Of a stretch of 64,000 nt of DNA, positions 17,299 through 26,152 are shown one piece after another; position 1 is the first letter of the stretch, and each line of letters begins with the position of its first letter. The DNA comes from CAVZTX01 sp963778375. GTDB taxonomy: Bacteria > Chloroflexota > Ktedonobacteria > Ktedonobacterales > Ktedonobacteraceae. Below the pieces are notes generated by a model. That model was not told the DNA's origin. It worked only from the letters and a program-made list of their open reading frames with translations, and did no database searches. The translations under genes were made by a program, and so were the position numbers. The stretch is taken from the NCBI GenBank assembly GCA_963778375.1, contig CAVZTX010000023.1, positions 1-64,000 on the forward strand, written 5' to 3'.

Positions 17299-17344
17299 TT
17301 GAGCGAATTTGTGACCTTTCAGTGAGGATGAGGAGTAACTTCCA

Positions 17345-18709
17345 ATGAGCACCCTGCTTGTTCAGCATGCGAATTTGATTGTGTCGATGGATGATAACGG
17401 TACGCAGTGGGAGGATGGGGGCATTTATGTTGAGGATAATGCGATTTCACAGATTGGGGCGCTGGGGCGGCTTCCGCAAGAGGCGGATTATACGATCAAT
17501 GCGAAGGGAATGATTATTCTGCCAGGGTTGGTCAATACGCACCATCATTTTTATCAGACGCTAACGCGCAATGTGCCTGCGGCTCAGGACGTGAATCTTT
17601 TTCACTGGCTGCGCACGCTTTACCCGATCTGGGCGGGAATGACTCCGGAGGCTATCTCGGTTAGCACAAAGGTTGCGCTGGCGGAGTTGATGCTTTCGGG
17701 ATGTACAACTTCGAGCGATCATACGTATATGTGGCCTCATGGTGCTCGATTGGATGACCAGATTGCGGCGGCGGTGGAGATGGGGGCGAGGTTTCATGCT
17801 GCACGAGGCTCTATGTCGGTGGGAGAATCTAAGGATGGCTTGCCACCCGATTCGGTGGTGGAGGAGGAAGACGCGATCCTGCGAGATTCGCAGCGGGTGA
17901 TCGAGAGCTATCATGACGCGAGCAGATATGCGATGCTGCGGATTGTGCTTGCTCCATGCTCTCCTTTCTCGGTATCTGCGTCATTGATGCGGGAGAGTGT
18001 GGCTATGGCGCGTACCTACGGGGTTCACTCACATACGCATCTTGCTGAGACGTTGGATGAGGTGGCGTACTGTAGCGAGACTTTTGGCCGGACGCCTGTT
18101 GAACTGGCGGAGGATCTTGGGTGGGTTGGATCGGATGTGTGGCATGCTCATATGGTGCATCCGAGGACGGAGGAAGTTACACGGCTGGGCCAGACGCGGA
18201 CAGGAGTTGCTCATTGCCCTAGTTCAAACATGCGATTGGCGTCGGGTATTGCGCCTATTCGCGGGTTGTGGGAAGCTGGCGCACGTGTAGGATTGGGAGT
18301 GGATGGGTCGGCATCCAATGATAGCTCACATATGCTGATGGAGGCGCGGCAGGCGCTGCTCTTGCAGCGTGTTATTGGCAATCCAGCGGCTTTAAGTGCT
18401 CGAGAGGCGCTGTGGTTGGCAACACGAGGCGGGGCTGCTACTTTGGGACGTGACGATGTTGGTTATCTCGCGCCAGGGATGGCGGCTGATTTTATTGGCT
18501 ACCGACTGGATACGCTTGATCTGGCTGGAGGGGCGGTGCATGATCCACTGGCCTCGCTGATTTTTTGTCATCCACCTAAGGTGGATTTGAGTGTGATTAA
18601 TGGGCGGGTACGGGTTATGGAAGGGCAGTTACTGGATGTTGATTTGCCTGTACTGGTTGAACGGCATAATGCGATTGCGGTAGAGCTTGTGAGAGGGGAA
18701 TTGGCTTAG
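17345..18709 (+). CDS. Amidohydrolase, probable 8-oxoguanine deaminase
   Basis: This zinc-dependent TIM-barrel deaminase of the AtzA/TrzN/8-oxoguanine deaminase group has 454 residues. Metal and substrate motifs: GLVNTHHHFYQTLTR, ELMLSGCTTSSDHTYMWPHG, HSHTHLAETLDE, WHAHMVH, GVAHCPSSNMRLASG and GVDGSASNDSSHML. The GCTTSSDH and DGSASND wording is what I recall for 8-oxoguanine deaminases. Hydroxyatrazine-type or other guanine-like deaminases are alternatives. GAGGATGAGGAG lies upstream of the ATG. Likely role: salvage or removal of oxidised guanine in the cytoplasm. Confidence 0.85.
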   Translation: MSTLLVQHANLIVSMDDNGTQWEDGGIYVEDNAISQIGALGRLPQEADYTINAKGMIILPGLVNTHHHFYQTLTRNVPAAQDVNLFHWLRTLYPIWAGMTPEAISVSTKVALAELMLSGCTTSSDHTYMWPHGARLDDQIAAAVEMGARFHAARGSMSVGESKDGLPPDSVVEEEDAILRDSQRVIESYHDASRYAMLRIVLAPCSPFSVSASLMRESVAMARTYGVHSHTHLAETLDEVAYCSETFGRTPVELAEDLGWVGSDVWHAHMVHPRTEEVTRLGQTRTGVAHCPSSNMRLASGIAPIRGLWEAGARVGLGVDGSASNDSSHMLMEARQALLLQRVIGNPAALSAREALWLATRGGAATLGRDDVGYLAPGMAADFIGYRLDTLDLAGGAVHDPLASLIFCHPPKVDLSVINGRVRVMEGQLLDVDLPVLVERHNAIAVELVRGELA

Positions 18710-18740
18710 GTGGTGTTCCTGGTAAAGGCTGCATACACGC

Positions 18741-18769
18741 TTGACAGATACACAGGGAGGACATATACT
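18741..18769 (+). promoter_or_regulatory. Consensus-like promoter and structured leader for the Cys-rich/redoxin-GT operon
   Basis: TTGACA (18741-18746), 17-base spacer, TATACT (18764-18769). Transcription would begin near 18776, giving a leader of about 240 bases before 19018. The leader contains a perfect hairpin GTTGGCT/AGCCAAC (18870-18888). It matches no riboswitch class I recognise. Nothing else was seen in the 308-base gap 18710-19017. Confidence 0.7.
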
Positions 18770-19017
18770 CCTTTTGGGGAAAGAGTTTATTTCGCAGATG
18801 GTTCCTGAAGCTCTCTGCCTGCTTTTCTGCGCGTCTGTCTTGACTGTTCTGATTCCAGCCAGTGAGGCAGTTGGCTCCCTCAGCCAACTGGGTAACCACC
18901 ATAGGTGAGGCTGATGATAAGTATCTTCACGTCGGCAGACGCTTGCACTGTTTCATCCATCCCCTGGTTTATCCATGCGAAGTATTTTTTTGAGCATACC
19001 CAAGGAGCGAACGACTA

Positions 19018-19490
19018 TGGATCCTAATAAGTTTGATGCTTTCACCAAAGCTATGGTAACCAAGACTTCACGGCGCCAGGCGCTCAAGAAGTTTGTAGCA
19101 ACTACCGTGGGTGGTGTGCTGGGCCTGGTCGGTATTGGCACTGCCTTTGCTAGAAAGCCTTGCAAGCCGAATGGTATAGGCTGTAACAGTAATTCTCAGT
19201 GCTGTAGTGGGGGTTGCTGCCACGGCACCTGTACCGACCTGAGTACCAATCAAAACTGTGGTGCCTGTGGCAATGTTTGTGGTCCAAATCAGGTTTGTCA
19301 GAACGGCACGTGTATGAATTTGACGACGACGACGGGCAGTACTACCCAGACAACCACGACTACCCAAACGACAACAACTCAGACGACGGTCGGCCCAACG
19401 ACGAGCACGACAGCAGCACCAACGAGACGACGACAACGAGCACAACTGCCGCACCGCCCCCCTCTAGCTTTCGGGGGTAGGCTTTTTTGA
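19018..19490 (+). CDS. Tat-exported Cys-rich protein with Thr-rich mucin-like tail (C-terminus probably frameshifted)
   Basis: Residues 1-46 form a twin-arginine signal: TSRRQALKKF, a hydrophobic stretch to GIGTAFA, then a likely cut before RKPC. Residues 49-99 hold 12 cysteines in two blocks; the second (NQNCGACGNVCGPNQVC) is Stig1-like. From residue 100 follows a Thr-rich tail. In this frame the last 20 or so residues turn basic (RRRQRAQLPHRPP). The +1 frame continues the theme (NETTTTSTTAAPPPSS) and stops at 19480, so a one-base insertion near 19420 is likely. AAGGAG precedes the ATG at 19018. The redoxin-glycosyltransferase gene begins 26 bases later. Likely a disulfide-rich, O-glycosylated surface or spore-coat protein (inference). 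Confidence 0.75.
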
Positions 19491-19515
19491 AAGCAGACAA
19501 GGGGGAAAAAGGTCT

Positions 19516-21261
19516 ATGGGTATTGTTTTGTTGGTCCTTCTGCTGCTTGTAGGGCTTGGGGGATTGGGCTGGCTTGTGTGGCAAATGCTGCAACAGCAGG
19601 GACGTGTGCTACTGCGCCTGGAGGCACTGGAGACTTCGCGTGCGCGGGTTGATCTTGCGATGCCGGGAACTGTGCCGATGGCTACGGCTATCCAGAGGAA
19701 TGTCAATGGAGCGGTGGGATCAGCGGCTCCTGTTAGCACCAAGATCGGCGACGGAACTGTAAACTTGAGCCAGCTTGACAGCGAAACGAGTGCTGAAGGT
19801 ACTGCTGATCCTCTGGATATGGCAAATGGCCTGGCTGAGCCAACAGAAGTCGATGAGAATATAGAGCTGACGATAGGGATGGCCACCTTTAACGACTTTG
19901 AAGGGGTCTACTTTACCTTACAGGCGCTTCAGCTCTACCAGGACCTGGAACATACGGAATTGCTGGTGATCGATAACTATGGGTGCCCGGATACAAAAAA
20001 TCTGGTAGAGGGATGGCTCAAGGGAAGGTACATTCTAGCAAAGAGTGTTGTGGGGACGGCAGCGCCACGAGACCTTGTTTTCAGAAAAGCACGAGGCAAG
20101 GCTGTTTTGTGTTGTGATAGCCATGTGTTGTTCGCTCCCGGGGTTATCGGCCGGTTAAAACAGTTTTACCAGGAGCATCCTGATTGTCAGGATTTGCTGC
20201 AAGGTCCTATGCTTTACGATGATGGGAAAACGGTTGCGACGCATTTCGATCCGGTTTGGAGAGATCAAATGTGGGGAACGTGGGGAAGCGATGCAAGAGG
20301 GGAGGATGCTGATGGGGAGCCGTTCGAGATTCCCATGCAGGGTTTGGGGGTCTTCAGTTGCCTGAAAGAAGCCTGGCTCGGCTTTAACCCTGAGTTTCGT
20401 GGTTTTGGTGGTGAAGAAGGGTACATTCATGAAAAGTTCCGGCAGGCTGGCAGGCGATGTCTTTGTCTTCCCTGGCTCCGTTGGGTGCATCGTTTTAGTA
20501 GACCTGCTTATATGAAGTATACAGTAACGGTGGAGGAAAAACTGCGCAATTATTTGATCGGACATACAGAGCTTGGGTTGGATCTTGAGCCGATACTTCG
20601 GCATTTTTCCGAACATATTCCTCATGAGCGAGTGATCGCCATTGCGGAACAGACTCTTGGGATGCAATGGACTAATAAGCCTGTTCCAAGGCAGACTCTG
20701 GTTGTTGGTGACAGTCCGCAGGCTCAGAAAGCAGATACTAATCGAGGCCAGGTGGCAGGGGCAATCGACTTACCAATGGCTGCCGCTGCATCTCAGGAGA
20801 ACGACAATGGAGCAACAGTTACGCCTCTGGTCCCTGCTGTACCGAGCATCGGTGATATAGCCCCGGACTTTAGTCTACCCGATCTCTCAGGTAAACTTGT
20901 CCGTCTCTCCAATTTTCGGGGGCATCAGACGCTCGTGCTCTTCTGGAGGCCCGATTGTGGCTTTTGCCAGCGCATGCTCCCAGACCTGTTAGCCTGGGAG
21001 TCCCAGCCACCCCAAGGAGCACCCAGGTTGCTGGTGGTCTCAACCGGCGGCGTGCAGGACAATCAAGTGATGGGGTTACGCTCAACCGTTGTGCTCGACC
21101 AGACAGGGATGAGTATCGGTAGAGAGTTCGGGGCGGTAGGGACACCGATGGCCGTTCTGATTGATGCCGGGGGCAGGATTGCCTCAGAATTGGAGGCAGG
21201 GGCACCAGCAATCCTTGTACTGGCAAATGGCGGACGGGAGAAGGCCGTATATGTTCGCTGA
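19516..21261 (+). CDS. Fusion protein: MauD-like membrane redoxin with inserted ppGalNAcT-like glycosyltransferase
   Basis: Of 581 residues, 1-25 form an N-terminal membrane anchor followed by QQQGRVLLRLEALE, a MauD-like start. A linker spans 40-115. Residues about 118-350 are a GT2/GT27-fold glycosyltransferase: VIDNYG (151-156), metal motif DSHV (201-204) like the DxH of polypeptide GalNAc-transferases, then FEIPMQGLGVFSCLKEAWLG and FRGFGGEEGYIHEKFRQAG. Residues about 443-572 are a redoxin with active-site CGFC (481-484), cis-Pro GTPMAV (544), and MauD-like LLVVSTG and GRIASELEAGAPA. The two ends look like one MauD-type protein split by the GT. It probably oxidises and glycosylates the Cys/Thr-rich protein encoded just upstream (inference). 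Topology is uncertain because basic residues follow the anchor. Confidence 0.88.
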   Translation: MGIVLLVLLLLVGLGGLGWLVWQMLQQQGRVLLRLEALETSRARVDLAMPGTVPMATAIQRNVNGAVGSAAPVSTKIGDGTVNLSQLDSETSAEGTADPLDMANGLAEPTEVDENIELTIGMATFNDFEGVYFTLQALQLYQDLEHTELLVIDNYGCPDTKNLVEGWLKGRYILAKSVVGTAAPRDLVFRKARGKAVLCCDSHVLFAPGVIGRLKQFYQEHPDCQDLLQGPMLYDDGKTVATHFDPVWRDQMWGTWGSDARGEDADGEPFEIPMQGLGVFSCLKEAWLGFNPEFRGFGGEEGYIHEKFRQAGRRCLCLPWLRWVHRFSRPAYMKYTVTVEEKLRNYLIGHTELGLDLEPILRHFSEHIPHERVIAIAEQTLGMQWTNKPVPRQTLVVGDSPQAQKADTNRGQVAGAIDLPMAAAASQENDNGATVTPLVPAVPSIGDIAPDFSLPDLSGKLVRLSNFRGHQTLVLFWRPDCGFCQRMLPDLLAWESQPPQGAPRLLVVSTGGVQDNQVMGLRSTVVLDQTGMSIGREFGAVGTPMAVLIDAGGRIASELEAGAPAILVLANGGREKAVYVR

Positions 21262-21303
21262 AAAAAGGACTCGCCATATGCAACAGGTGACGAGTCCTTT
21301 TTT
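21261..21303. terminator. Bidirectional Rho-independent terminator
   Basis: AAAAAAGGACTCG (21261-21273) is a perfect inverted repeat of CGAGTCCTTTTTT (21291-21303). It serves the redoxin-GT gene on the plus strand and the GT2 gene on the minus strand. Confidence 0.92.
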
Positions 21304-21316
21304 GAAAGAGATGCTT

Positions 21317-22060
21317 TTATCTGCGTGGAGCTTCAAAAGACGAAATACCGAGCGCATTTCTGGTTGCGCTCACATAATCTTCCTTCCAATGAGGCTTGAG
21401 GACATAGCGGCCCTTTTCTACAGGCATCTGACCAATGCGGTTGTACCACTCTTCGATTGGCTGTATGCCTGAGAGATGCACTGGACTGACACCCCATCTA
21501 TAAATATAGAACCACTCATGGGTACGTAATACAGGTGGGTTTGCTTGTTTCACCTCTGGATGAGTCTTCAGACGACGGTCTAAGATTTGATCTTCTTCAC
21601 CGGTGGTGTGGGGATAACCATCGACTGTATCGAAGGCGGAGCGGGTAAAAAGCGAGCATATGTGACCAACGCCCATTGCATGGTCTTTATGGAGGCCTTG
21701 TGGATCGAGAAACCAATACACCTGCGGGTTGTAGTAGTCGGCACTGCCAAGCTTCTCAAGGCTCTTAGAGATGCGCCAGGGGAGCATGATATCATCATCG
21801 TTCCAAAGGGCGATGATGCTACCTTGAGCAAGGGCAATCGCAGCATTGAGTTTCTCTCCATAGGAGCGGAAACGCCTCGGCAAATTGATTACAGTGACAT
21901 CAGGGACATTACAGATCAACTCCTGGCCTGGACAGTCGTTGAGAATGATGAGTTCCTTATCGGGGTAATCTTGTCTCAGGAAGGATTCGATAGCTTCCTC
22001 CACCAGCCACTGGTATTTTGGTGATCTGTTATATGTAGGACAGATACAACTTACTTTCAT
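21317..22060 (-). CDS. Family 2 glycosyltransferase
   Basis: This 247-residue GT-A enzyme opens MKVSCICPTYNRS, with FLRQDYPDKELIILND, the sugar-nucleotide/metal motif LWNDDD, and the acceptor-side motif GEEDQILDRRL. It has no membrane segment and is probably cytoplasmic. I chose the ATG at 22060; upstream in-frame starts add a non-conserved MLFYMESRKVVKH. It converges on the redoxin-GT gene and shares its terminator, so it may modify the same product, but that is inference from position. The sugar and acceptor are unknown. Confidence 0.88.
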   Translation of the reverse strand: MKVSCICPTYNRSPKYQWLVEEAIESFLRQDYPDKELIILNDCPGQELICNVPDVTVINLPRRFRSYGEKLNAAIALAQGSIIALWNDDDIMLPWRISKSLEKLGSADYYNPQVYWFLDPQGLHKDHAMGVGHICSLFTRSAFDTVDGYPHTTGEEDQILDRRLKTHPEVKQANPPVLRTHEWFYIYRWGVSPVHLSGIQPIEEWYNRIGQMPVEKGRYVLKPHWKEDYVSATRNALGISSFEAPRR

Positions 22061-22282
22061 ATGCTTTACTACTTTCCTTGACTCCATATAAAACAGCATC
22101 GACTACCTGTTGGAACCAGTCATTCAGGGAAGTGGAAATGAGATTGGTGAAGAGTGCGCGAGGGATACCTCCTCTTTTTGTTGCTCTATTGTAGTGATAG
22201 AGAGATGTTTCGTCAAGCGAGCCACCAATATGAGAGGCGCTATCTATAGAGCTGTGAATGAGCGCTTTGATGTAGCCTGGCA

Positions 22283-23686
22283 TTACATCGTCGTCCAGCC
22301 AACCACCTCGAACTCATACCCCTCACCGGGTTGGGAAAGCGTTGCAAACATGGTTGGCGTGCCACCACTCAAGGAACCAAAGTAGAGTGAAAAGCTGGCA
22401 GAATTGTTCTGGAAGCTTGCTACCCGCATGGTATACATGCTGCCATTCCGGGAGAAATTTGACCAGGGGTATTGTGTATCGCGATTCAAGCTCGTTTGGT
22501 CTTCTGTTTGCTCGGTGGTGAGACGTGTGAGACCGGAGCCGTCGGTATTGATCTTCCACAGGCCATTTTGACTGGTATCAACACTGGTTTGCTGGTCGCT
22601 CTGATTCTCGATGATGAAGAGGAGGCTTGTACTGCTATAGCCTACAACGCGTACTGATACAATCGCCTGTTTGGAATTGCTATAGACCGTATTTGATTGA
22701 CCACTAGTCCCTGATTGCATCGTGATACTACTGGGGCCTTGGCGTAGTCCTGCCCCACCTTGCAAATCTTCGAGCTGAATGCAGTGATCGACAAAGAGCT
22801 TTCCTTTATCGTAGCTGCTATCAAAATCCCAACAGTAGGGTGATTGCGCCTGGGCTACCAATTGGAGGTTACTCATATGCTGGTTCGCTCCATTAGAGGT
22901 ATCGAGTATATAGAGTTTTGGCGGCAAATCGGATGCCGTTTGAGATGGATCGGTCACGTCTGTGTAGCTCATGACATAGACCTTTTTATTATCGATCCAT
23001 GTGCGAGGCACATAATAGGTAGACGGGTCGGCATTGAGCAGTTCGGGTACGACTGTTCCATGTGTGAGGTCTAACAGGTACAGTGTAAGATCAGGTCTGC
23101 CGTCCCCCTCGAAAATGATCTGCCTCTGGTCAGGAGACCACTGCACACTGCTCATGTAAGTTACTTGAGCCGAGGTACAATAGAGCGTTTGCAATTCCTG
23201 ACCATCCATGCGGATCAGTTGTAGTTGTGTTCCCGTAGTGAAGAGGATCCATTGTCCATCCGCTGAGACCTGAGCTTCAGTGATGCGGACGTTTGGCTCT
23301 TGTAGGATCTGGGTGGTACTGCCTGTAGTGACATCGTAACGGTTCAGAAAGGAAGGCCCAGAGCTATTTATTCCTCCTTTGTATGAGAGGTAGACGATGT
23401 TCTGATGGCTTCCTAAGGCCAGAGGCGGCATTACGGCAGCACGGGCGGTTCCTGGAGCTGGGCAACTGGTTGTTACCGACGGTAGGGAGTTACCAAGAGT
23501 TGGGGAAGTGGGCTGTGTGGAAACAGGTCGAGCGGTTGCGCTTGCGGTGGGAGCGTGGACTGAAGCAGTAGGGCTTGAATTCACACTCGGGGTAGCAGGA
23601 GCAGAACCGCAGGCCGATGTGATGAGCATGGTCAGGCAACAGATAACAGAGGCGACGAAGAAGGTGTGATAGCGAGTATTCTTCAT
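22283..23686 (-). CDS. Secreted lipoprotein with TolB/WD40-like beta-propeller
   Basis: The signal peptide ends in lipobox LITSAC (Cys26), so it is a membrane-anchored lipoprotein. A Ser/Thr/Pro-rich spacer of about 70 residues follows. The rest has repeated propeller strands typical of TolB/PD40: AQVSADGQWILFTTG, SVQWSPDQRQIIFEGDG, LYLLDLTHGT, LWKINTDGSGLTRLT. I chose the ATG at 23686, six bases after GGGGAG; a start at 23737 would add 17 residues before the signal peptide. It looks like a ligand- or polymer-binding surface protein. Partner unknown. Confidence 0.85.
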   Translation of the reverse strand: MKNTRYHTFFVASVICCLTMLITSACGSAPATPSVNSSPTASVHAPTASATARPVSTQPTSPTLGNSLPSVTTSCPAPGTARAAVMPPLALGSHQNIVYLSYKGGINSSGPSFLNRYDVTTGSTTQILQEPNVRITEAQVSADGQWILFTTGTQLQLIRMDGQELQTLYCTSAQVTYMSSVQWSPDQRQIIFEGDGRPDLTLYLLDLTHGTVVPELLNADPSTYYVPRTWIDNKKVYVMSYTDVTDPSQTASDLPPKLYILDTSNGANQHMSNLQLVAQAQSPYCWDFDSSYDKGKLFVDHCIQLEDLQGGAGLRQGPSSITMQSGTSGQSNTVYSNSKQAIVSVRVVGYSSTSLLFIIENQSDQQTSVDTSQNGLWKINTDGSGLTRLTTEQTEDQTSLNRDTQYPWSNFSRNGSMYTMRVASFQNNSASFSLYFGSLSGGTPTMFATLSQPGEGYEFEVVGWTTM

Positions 23687-23910
23687 GATTGCTCCCCTTT
23701 CAGATAGCGTTTGCTCTCCGTAAGTATCCTGGTGCAAACTTTACTACTTGTTTCATAGTTTACATGCATCGGGGAGAGAAGAGACCTGTAGAATTACCTG
23801 TCTTATTACCTGTTTATTGACCTACAAAGGTGACAGATGAATGAATTACTGATCCCGTAAAATTGCCTAGAGCGAGAGGGAAATGAGGTTCACTCAGTCC
23901 AACAGTTTAG

Positions 23911-24837
23911 TTACGTTGTAGGATGTTGCCCTGATGCGATGGCGTAACCGGGTGCGCTAACTGCATAGGACCAGCGAATAGTCTGGTTGCCGTAATCTCC
24001 ACAATCTGGCTGGTGTAGGATAGTTGTGGATATGGGTTCCCAGGCAGAGTTGCCTGTTCCGACGGTGCCCCCTTGAAAGGCGTCACAGGTCACATTGTAG
24101 ATGTAGTAGAGGTGGCTGCGAGCGGATGCGGGAGCACTAATTTGCACTTGGGTTCCCTCTTGCTGAAGGGATAGTTTGCGGTCTGAGGGCACGCGGGAGG
24201 CCACGTGGATTTTGAGAGATGGCCAATGCCCGTCGAGGGGGCTTGTGCCAAAGGTGGTGCTTCGGGTGCCGTCAGGACCAACCTGAGTGTGCAAGAAGTT
24301 CGCGCCTGGTGTTAATCTAATGTCCCCACTGCTTGATAGAGCACTAAACTGGTGGATGGTGAGGGTTTCTCCAGGTTTGAGTTGTGTCTGTAAGAGGGGA
24401 CAGGAATGCACATCATCAACGGGCAATGTATAATCTGGGGCGCTGCCACCTGTCATATCCAGAAAAAGGGCGGCGCCACATCCCCCTGCTACAGACGATC
24501 CCTCGAGCGTAAAAGTTTTCTGAGTATGATTAGTAAGCGAAAGGTCCGCGACGAACAATTCGCTCAGGAAGTATGGTCCAGGTGTGATACGCATGGAAAA
24601 TTCCAGTCCACCAGCCTGGACGTGGGCGGTGACTGGAGTTCCCACTGCACCGACAGGTGAGCCGTCAGCGGATGGTTGGTGGGATCTGAAGAGCAGGAGG
24701 GATATGCCGATTATGGCGGCAATTACCAGGACGGCTGCTATTGTGTTGAGTCGATGTGAGATGTGGGTATTGGATGAAGGTGATGTGGATGGTTTCTGGG
24801 TTGGGTTATCCTGGGTTTCTGTGTTATTTGGTTGCAT
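23911..24837 (-). CDS. Membrane-anchored hypothetical protein
   Basis: The 308-residue protein has an N-terminal polar tail, one transmembrane segment (LNTIAAVLVIAAIIGISLLLF, about 30-50) and a large exported domain. ELFVADLSLTNHTQKTFTLEGSS looks like a BsuPI/immunoglobulin-type beta-sandwich strand pattern. Five cysteines occur in the exported part, and some may pair. GGAGGAACTC precedes the ATG. I do not recognise the family. It shares orientation with the lipoprotein gene, 224 bases apart. Confidence 0.75.
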   Translation of the reverse strand: MQPNNTETQDNPTQKPSTSPSSNTHISHRLNTIAAVLVIAAIIGISLLLFRSHQPSADGSPVGAVGTPVTAHVQAGGLEFSMRITPGPYFLSELFVADLSLTNHTQKTFTLEGSSVAGGCGAALFLDMTGGSAPDYTLPVDDVHSCPLLQTQLKPGETLTIHQFSALSSSGDIRLTPGANFLHTQVGPDGTRSTTFGTSPLDGHWPSLKIHVASRVPSDRKLSLQQEGTQVQISAPASARSHLYYIYNVTCDAFQGGTVGTGNSAWEPISTTILHQPDCGDYGNQTIRWSYAVSAPGYAIASGQHPTT

Positions 24838-24970
24838 GAGTTCCTCCTATGGTATGGATGATGACTATCAATAGAGGGTCGTGGAAATGATGCCAAAAGT
24901 TCCATAGGTTCATTCCTTGCATACCGTGATCTTTCTGCTATGGTATATTTCTAATGAGGAGGTATTTATT

Positions 24971-25471
24971 ATGAGTTCAGCAGAAATCGTACAGACGTTT
25001 ATTACGGCTTTGCAGTGGGGGGATATGGAGGTGACGGTGAGTAGGATGGCGGATGATTTTGTATTTAGTGGGTGGACACCTCGACCTTTGGATAGGGGTG
25101 AGTTTTTGGCAATGCATAGCACACTGAAGGATGCGATGCCGGACTACTCGTTTCATCTGAGTGATGTGCAGGAGGGGGATGAGGGGGTAACGGCGTTTAT
25201 TCAGATTACGGGTACACAGATGCGGGACTTGAGTTTGCCTATGTTTGGAGTGCCGCTTATCCGGTATACAGGGATAGATATTTCTCTGCCGCAGGTGCGT
25301 ACTACGTTCTTGCTTGCGGACGAAAAGATTCGGGAGATGCACGTTGAGTCGGTACCGGGAGGCGGGCTGGCAGGATTGCTGCAGCAGATTGGGACTGATC
25401 TGCCGCTCTTGCCGAGGTTAGGTGATTCGGATATCCGGCGCATGAACGAGTCGGGTGAGACAAGTATTTAG
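24971..25471 (+). CDS. SnoaL/NTF2-like domain protein
   Basis: The 166-residue alpha+beta cone protein opens SSAEIVQTFITALQWGDME, followed by MADDFVFSGWTPRPLDRGEFLAMHSTLKDAMPDYSFHLSD, the common SnoaL-like order of helices and strands. The family includes isomerases, dehydratases and non-catalytic binding proteins, so the function stays open. GAGGAGGT lies seven bases upstream of this ATG, which decides the start over an upstream frame beginning at 24917. It converges on the membrane protein gene with a 5-base gap. Confidence 0.8.
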   Translation: MSSAEIVQTFITALQWGDMEVTVSRMADDFVFSGWTPRPLDRGEFLAMHSTLKDAMPDYSFHLSDVQEGDEGVTAFIQITGTQMRDLSLPMFGVPLIRYTGIDISLPQVRTTFLLADEKIREMHVESVPGGGLAGLLQQIGTDLPLLPRLGDSDIRRMNESGETSI

Positions 25472-25476
25472 TTTCG

Positions 25477-26136
25477 CTATTCTTCGTATTCAACATAATA
25501 GGGATGCCTGCGTGTGGCAAGCCCGGCACCGAGGCGGCTAAGAATTCCTCCGATTACTCCGTAGACGATGAGGAGAACGAGGGCAAAGATGATGCCGCCG
25601 GTGACTGCTCCCGCGCTTACAGAGCCATTGGTTACGTAGTGATCTGGATAGCCGGGGATGTAGGTGATGAGGAAGATGGCCGCGTAGTAGATGACTCCGG
25701 CGATGAACCCTGTTACGAAGCCCAGCCTCCGTTCGATGACGACTCTACCTGTGATGAAGCCTGCGATGAAGCAGATGAGCAGGCTGATAAACGAGTACAG
25801 CGCCCAGTAGCCGAAGATGGTAAAACTGAGCGTATTATTGATGGTGTCGTGAAGATTGGGGTTGTATTTTTGATAGGTGGAGGCGTTCGCGAGCACGATG
25901 ACGAGATTTACTAGCGTGCATAGTATGCCTGCGATTACGCCGATGGTTAGCGCTTTTCTGAGACGGCCGACGGGAAGTTCCGGGGTGAGCGGTAGCTCGC
26001 GCTGGTGAAGTGGTGCTTGTCGCCTTCGCTGGGGACGTGGTTGGAGTTCGTCCTCAAATTCAGGGGCGTTGTCGTCGAACCGATCTCGGTTTCGTCGCGG
26101 TTGGTGAAGCGGATATTCTTGTTCTGAGTCGCGCAT
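25477..26136 (-). CDS. Four-helix membrane protein of unknown function
   Basis: The 219-residue protein has an N-terminal hydrophilic, Arg/Gln/Pro-rich tail of about 58 residues, then four hydrophobic helices: IGVIAGILCTLVNLVIVL, YWALYSFISLLICFIAGFI, GFVTGFIAGVIYYAAIFLI and GGIIFALVLLIVYGVIGGI. It ends in a charged tail. AAGGGAA lies upstream of the ATG. It follows two signal peptidase genes with a 16-base gap, so it is probably in their operon. The domain order recalls DUF5518/TIGR04086-type membrane proteins, but the match is weak. Confidence 0.75.
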   Translation of the reverse strand: MRDSEQEYPLHQPRRNRDRFDDNAPEFEDELQPRPQRRRQAPLHQRELPLTPELPVGRLRKALTIGVIAGILCTLVNLVIVLANASTYQKYNPNLHDTINNTLSFTIFGYWALYSFISLLICFIAGFITGRVVIERRLGFVTGFIAGVIYYAAIFLITYIPGYPDHYVTNGSVSAGAVTGGIIFALVLLIVYGVIGGILSRLGAGLATRRHPYYVEYEE

Positions 26137-26152
26137 TTGTTATTCCCTTGAG

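Noticed and set aside
17345..18709. Atrazine-degradation enzyme
   Set aside because: Same superfamily as AtzA/TrzN, but the GCTTSSDH and DGSASND motifs fit 8-oxoguanine deaminase better.
18776..19017. Possible c-di-GMP (GEMM) riboswitch in the leader
   Set aside because: The hairpin is present but the conserved GEMM core bases are not.
22029..22283. 84-codon minus-strand ORF between GT2 and the lipoprotein
   Set aside because: No recognisable motif and no clear ribosome site. Its ends lie within or against the two real genes.
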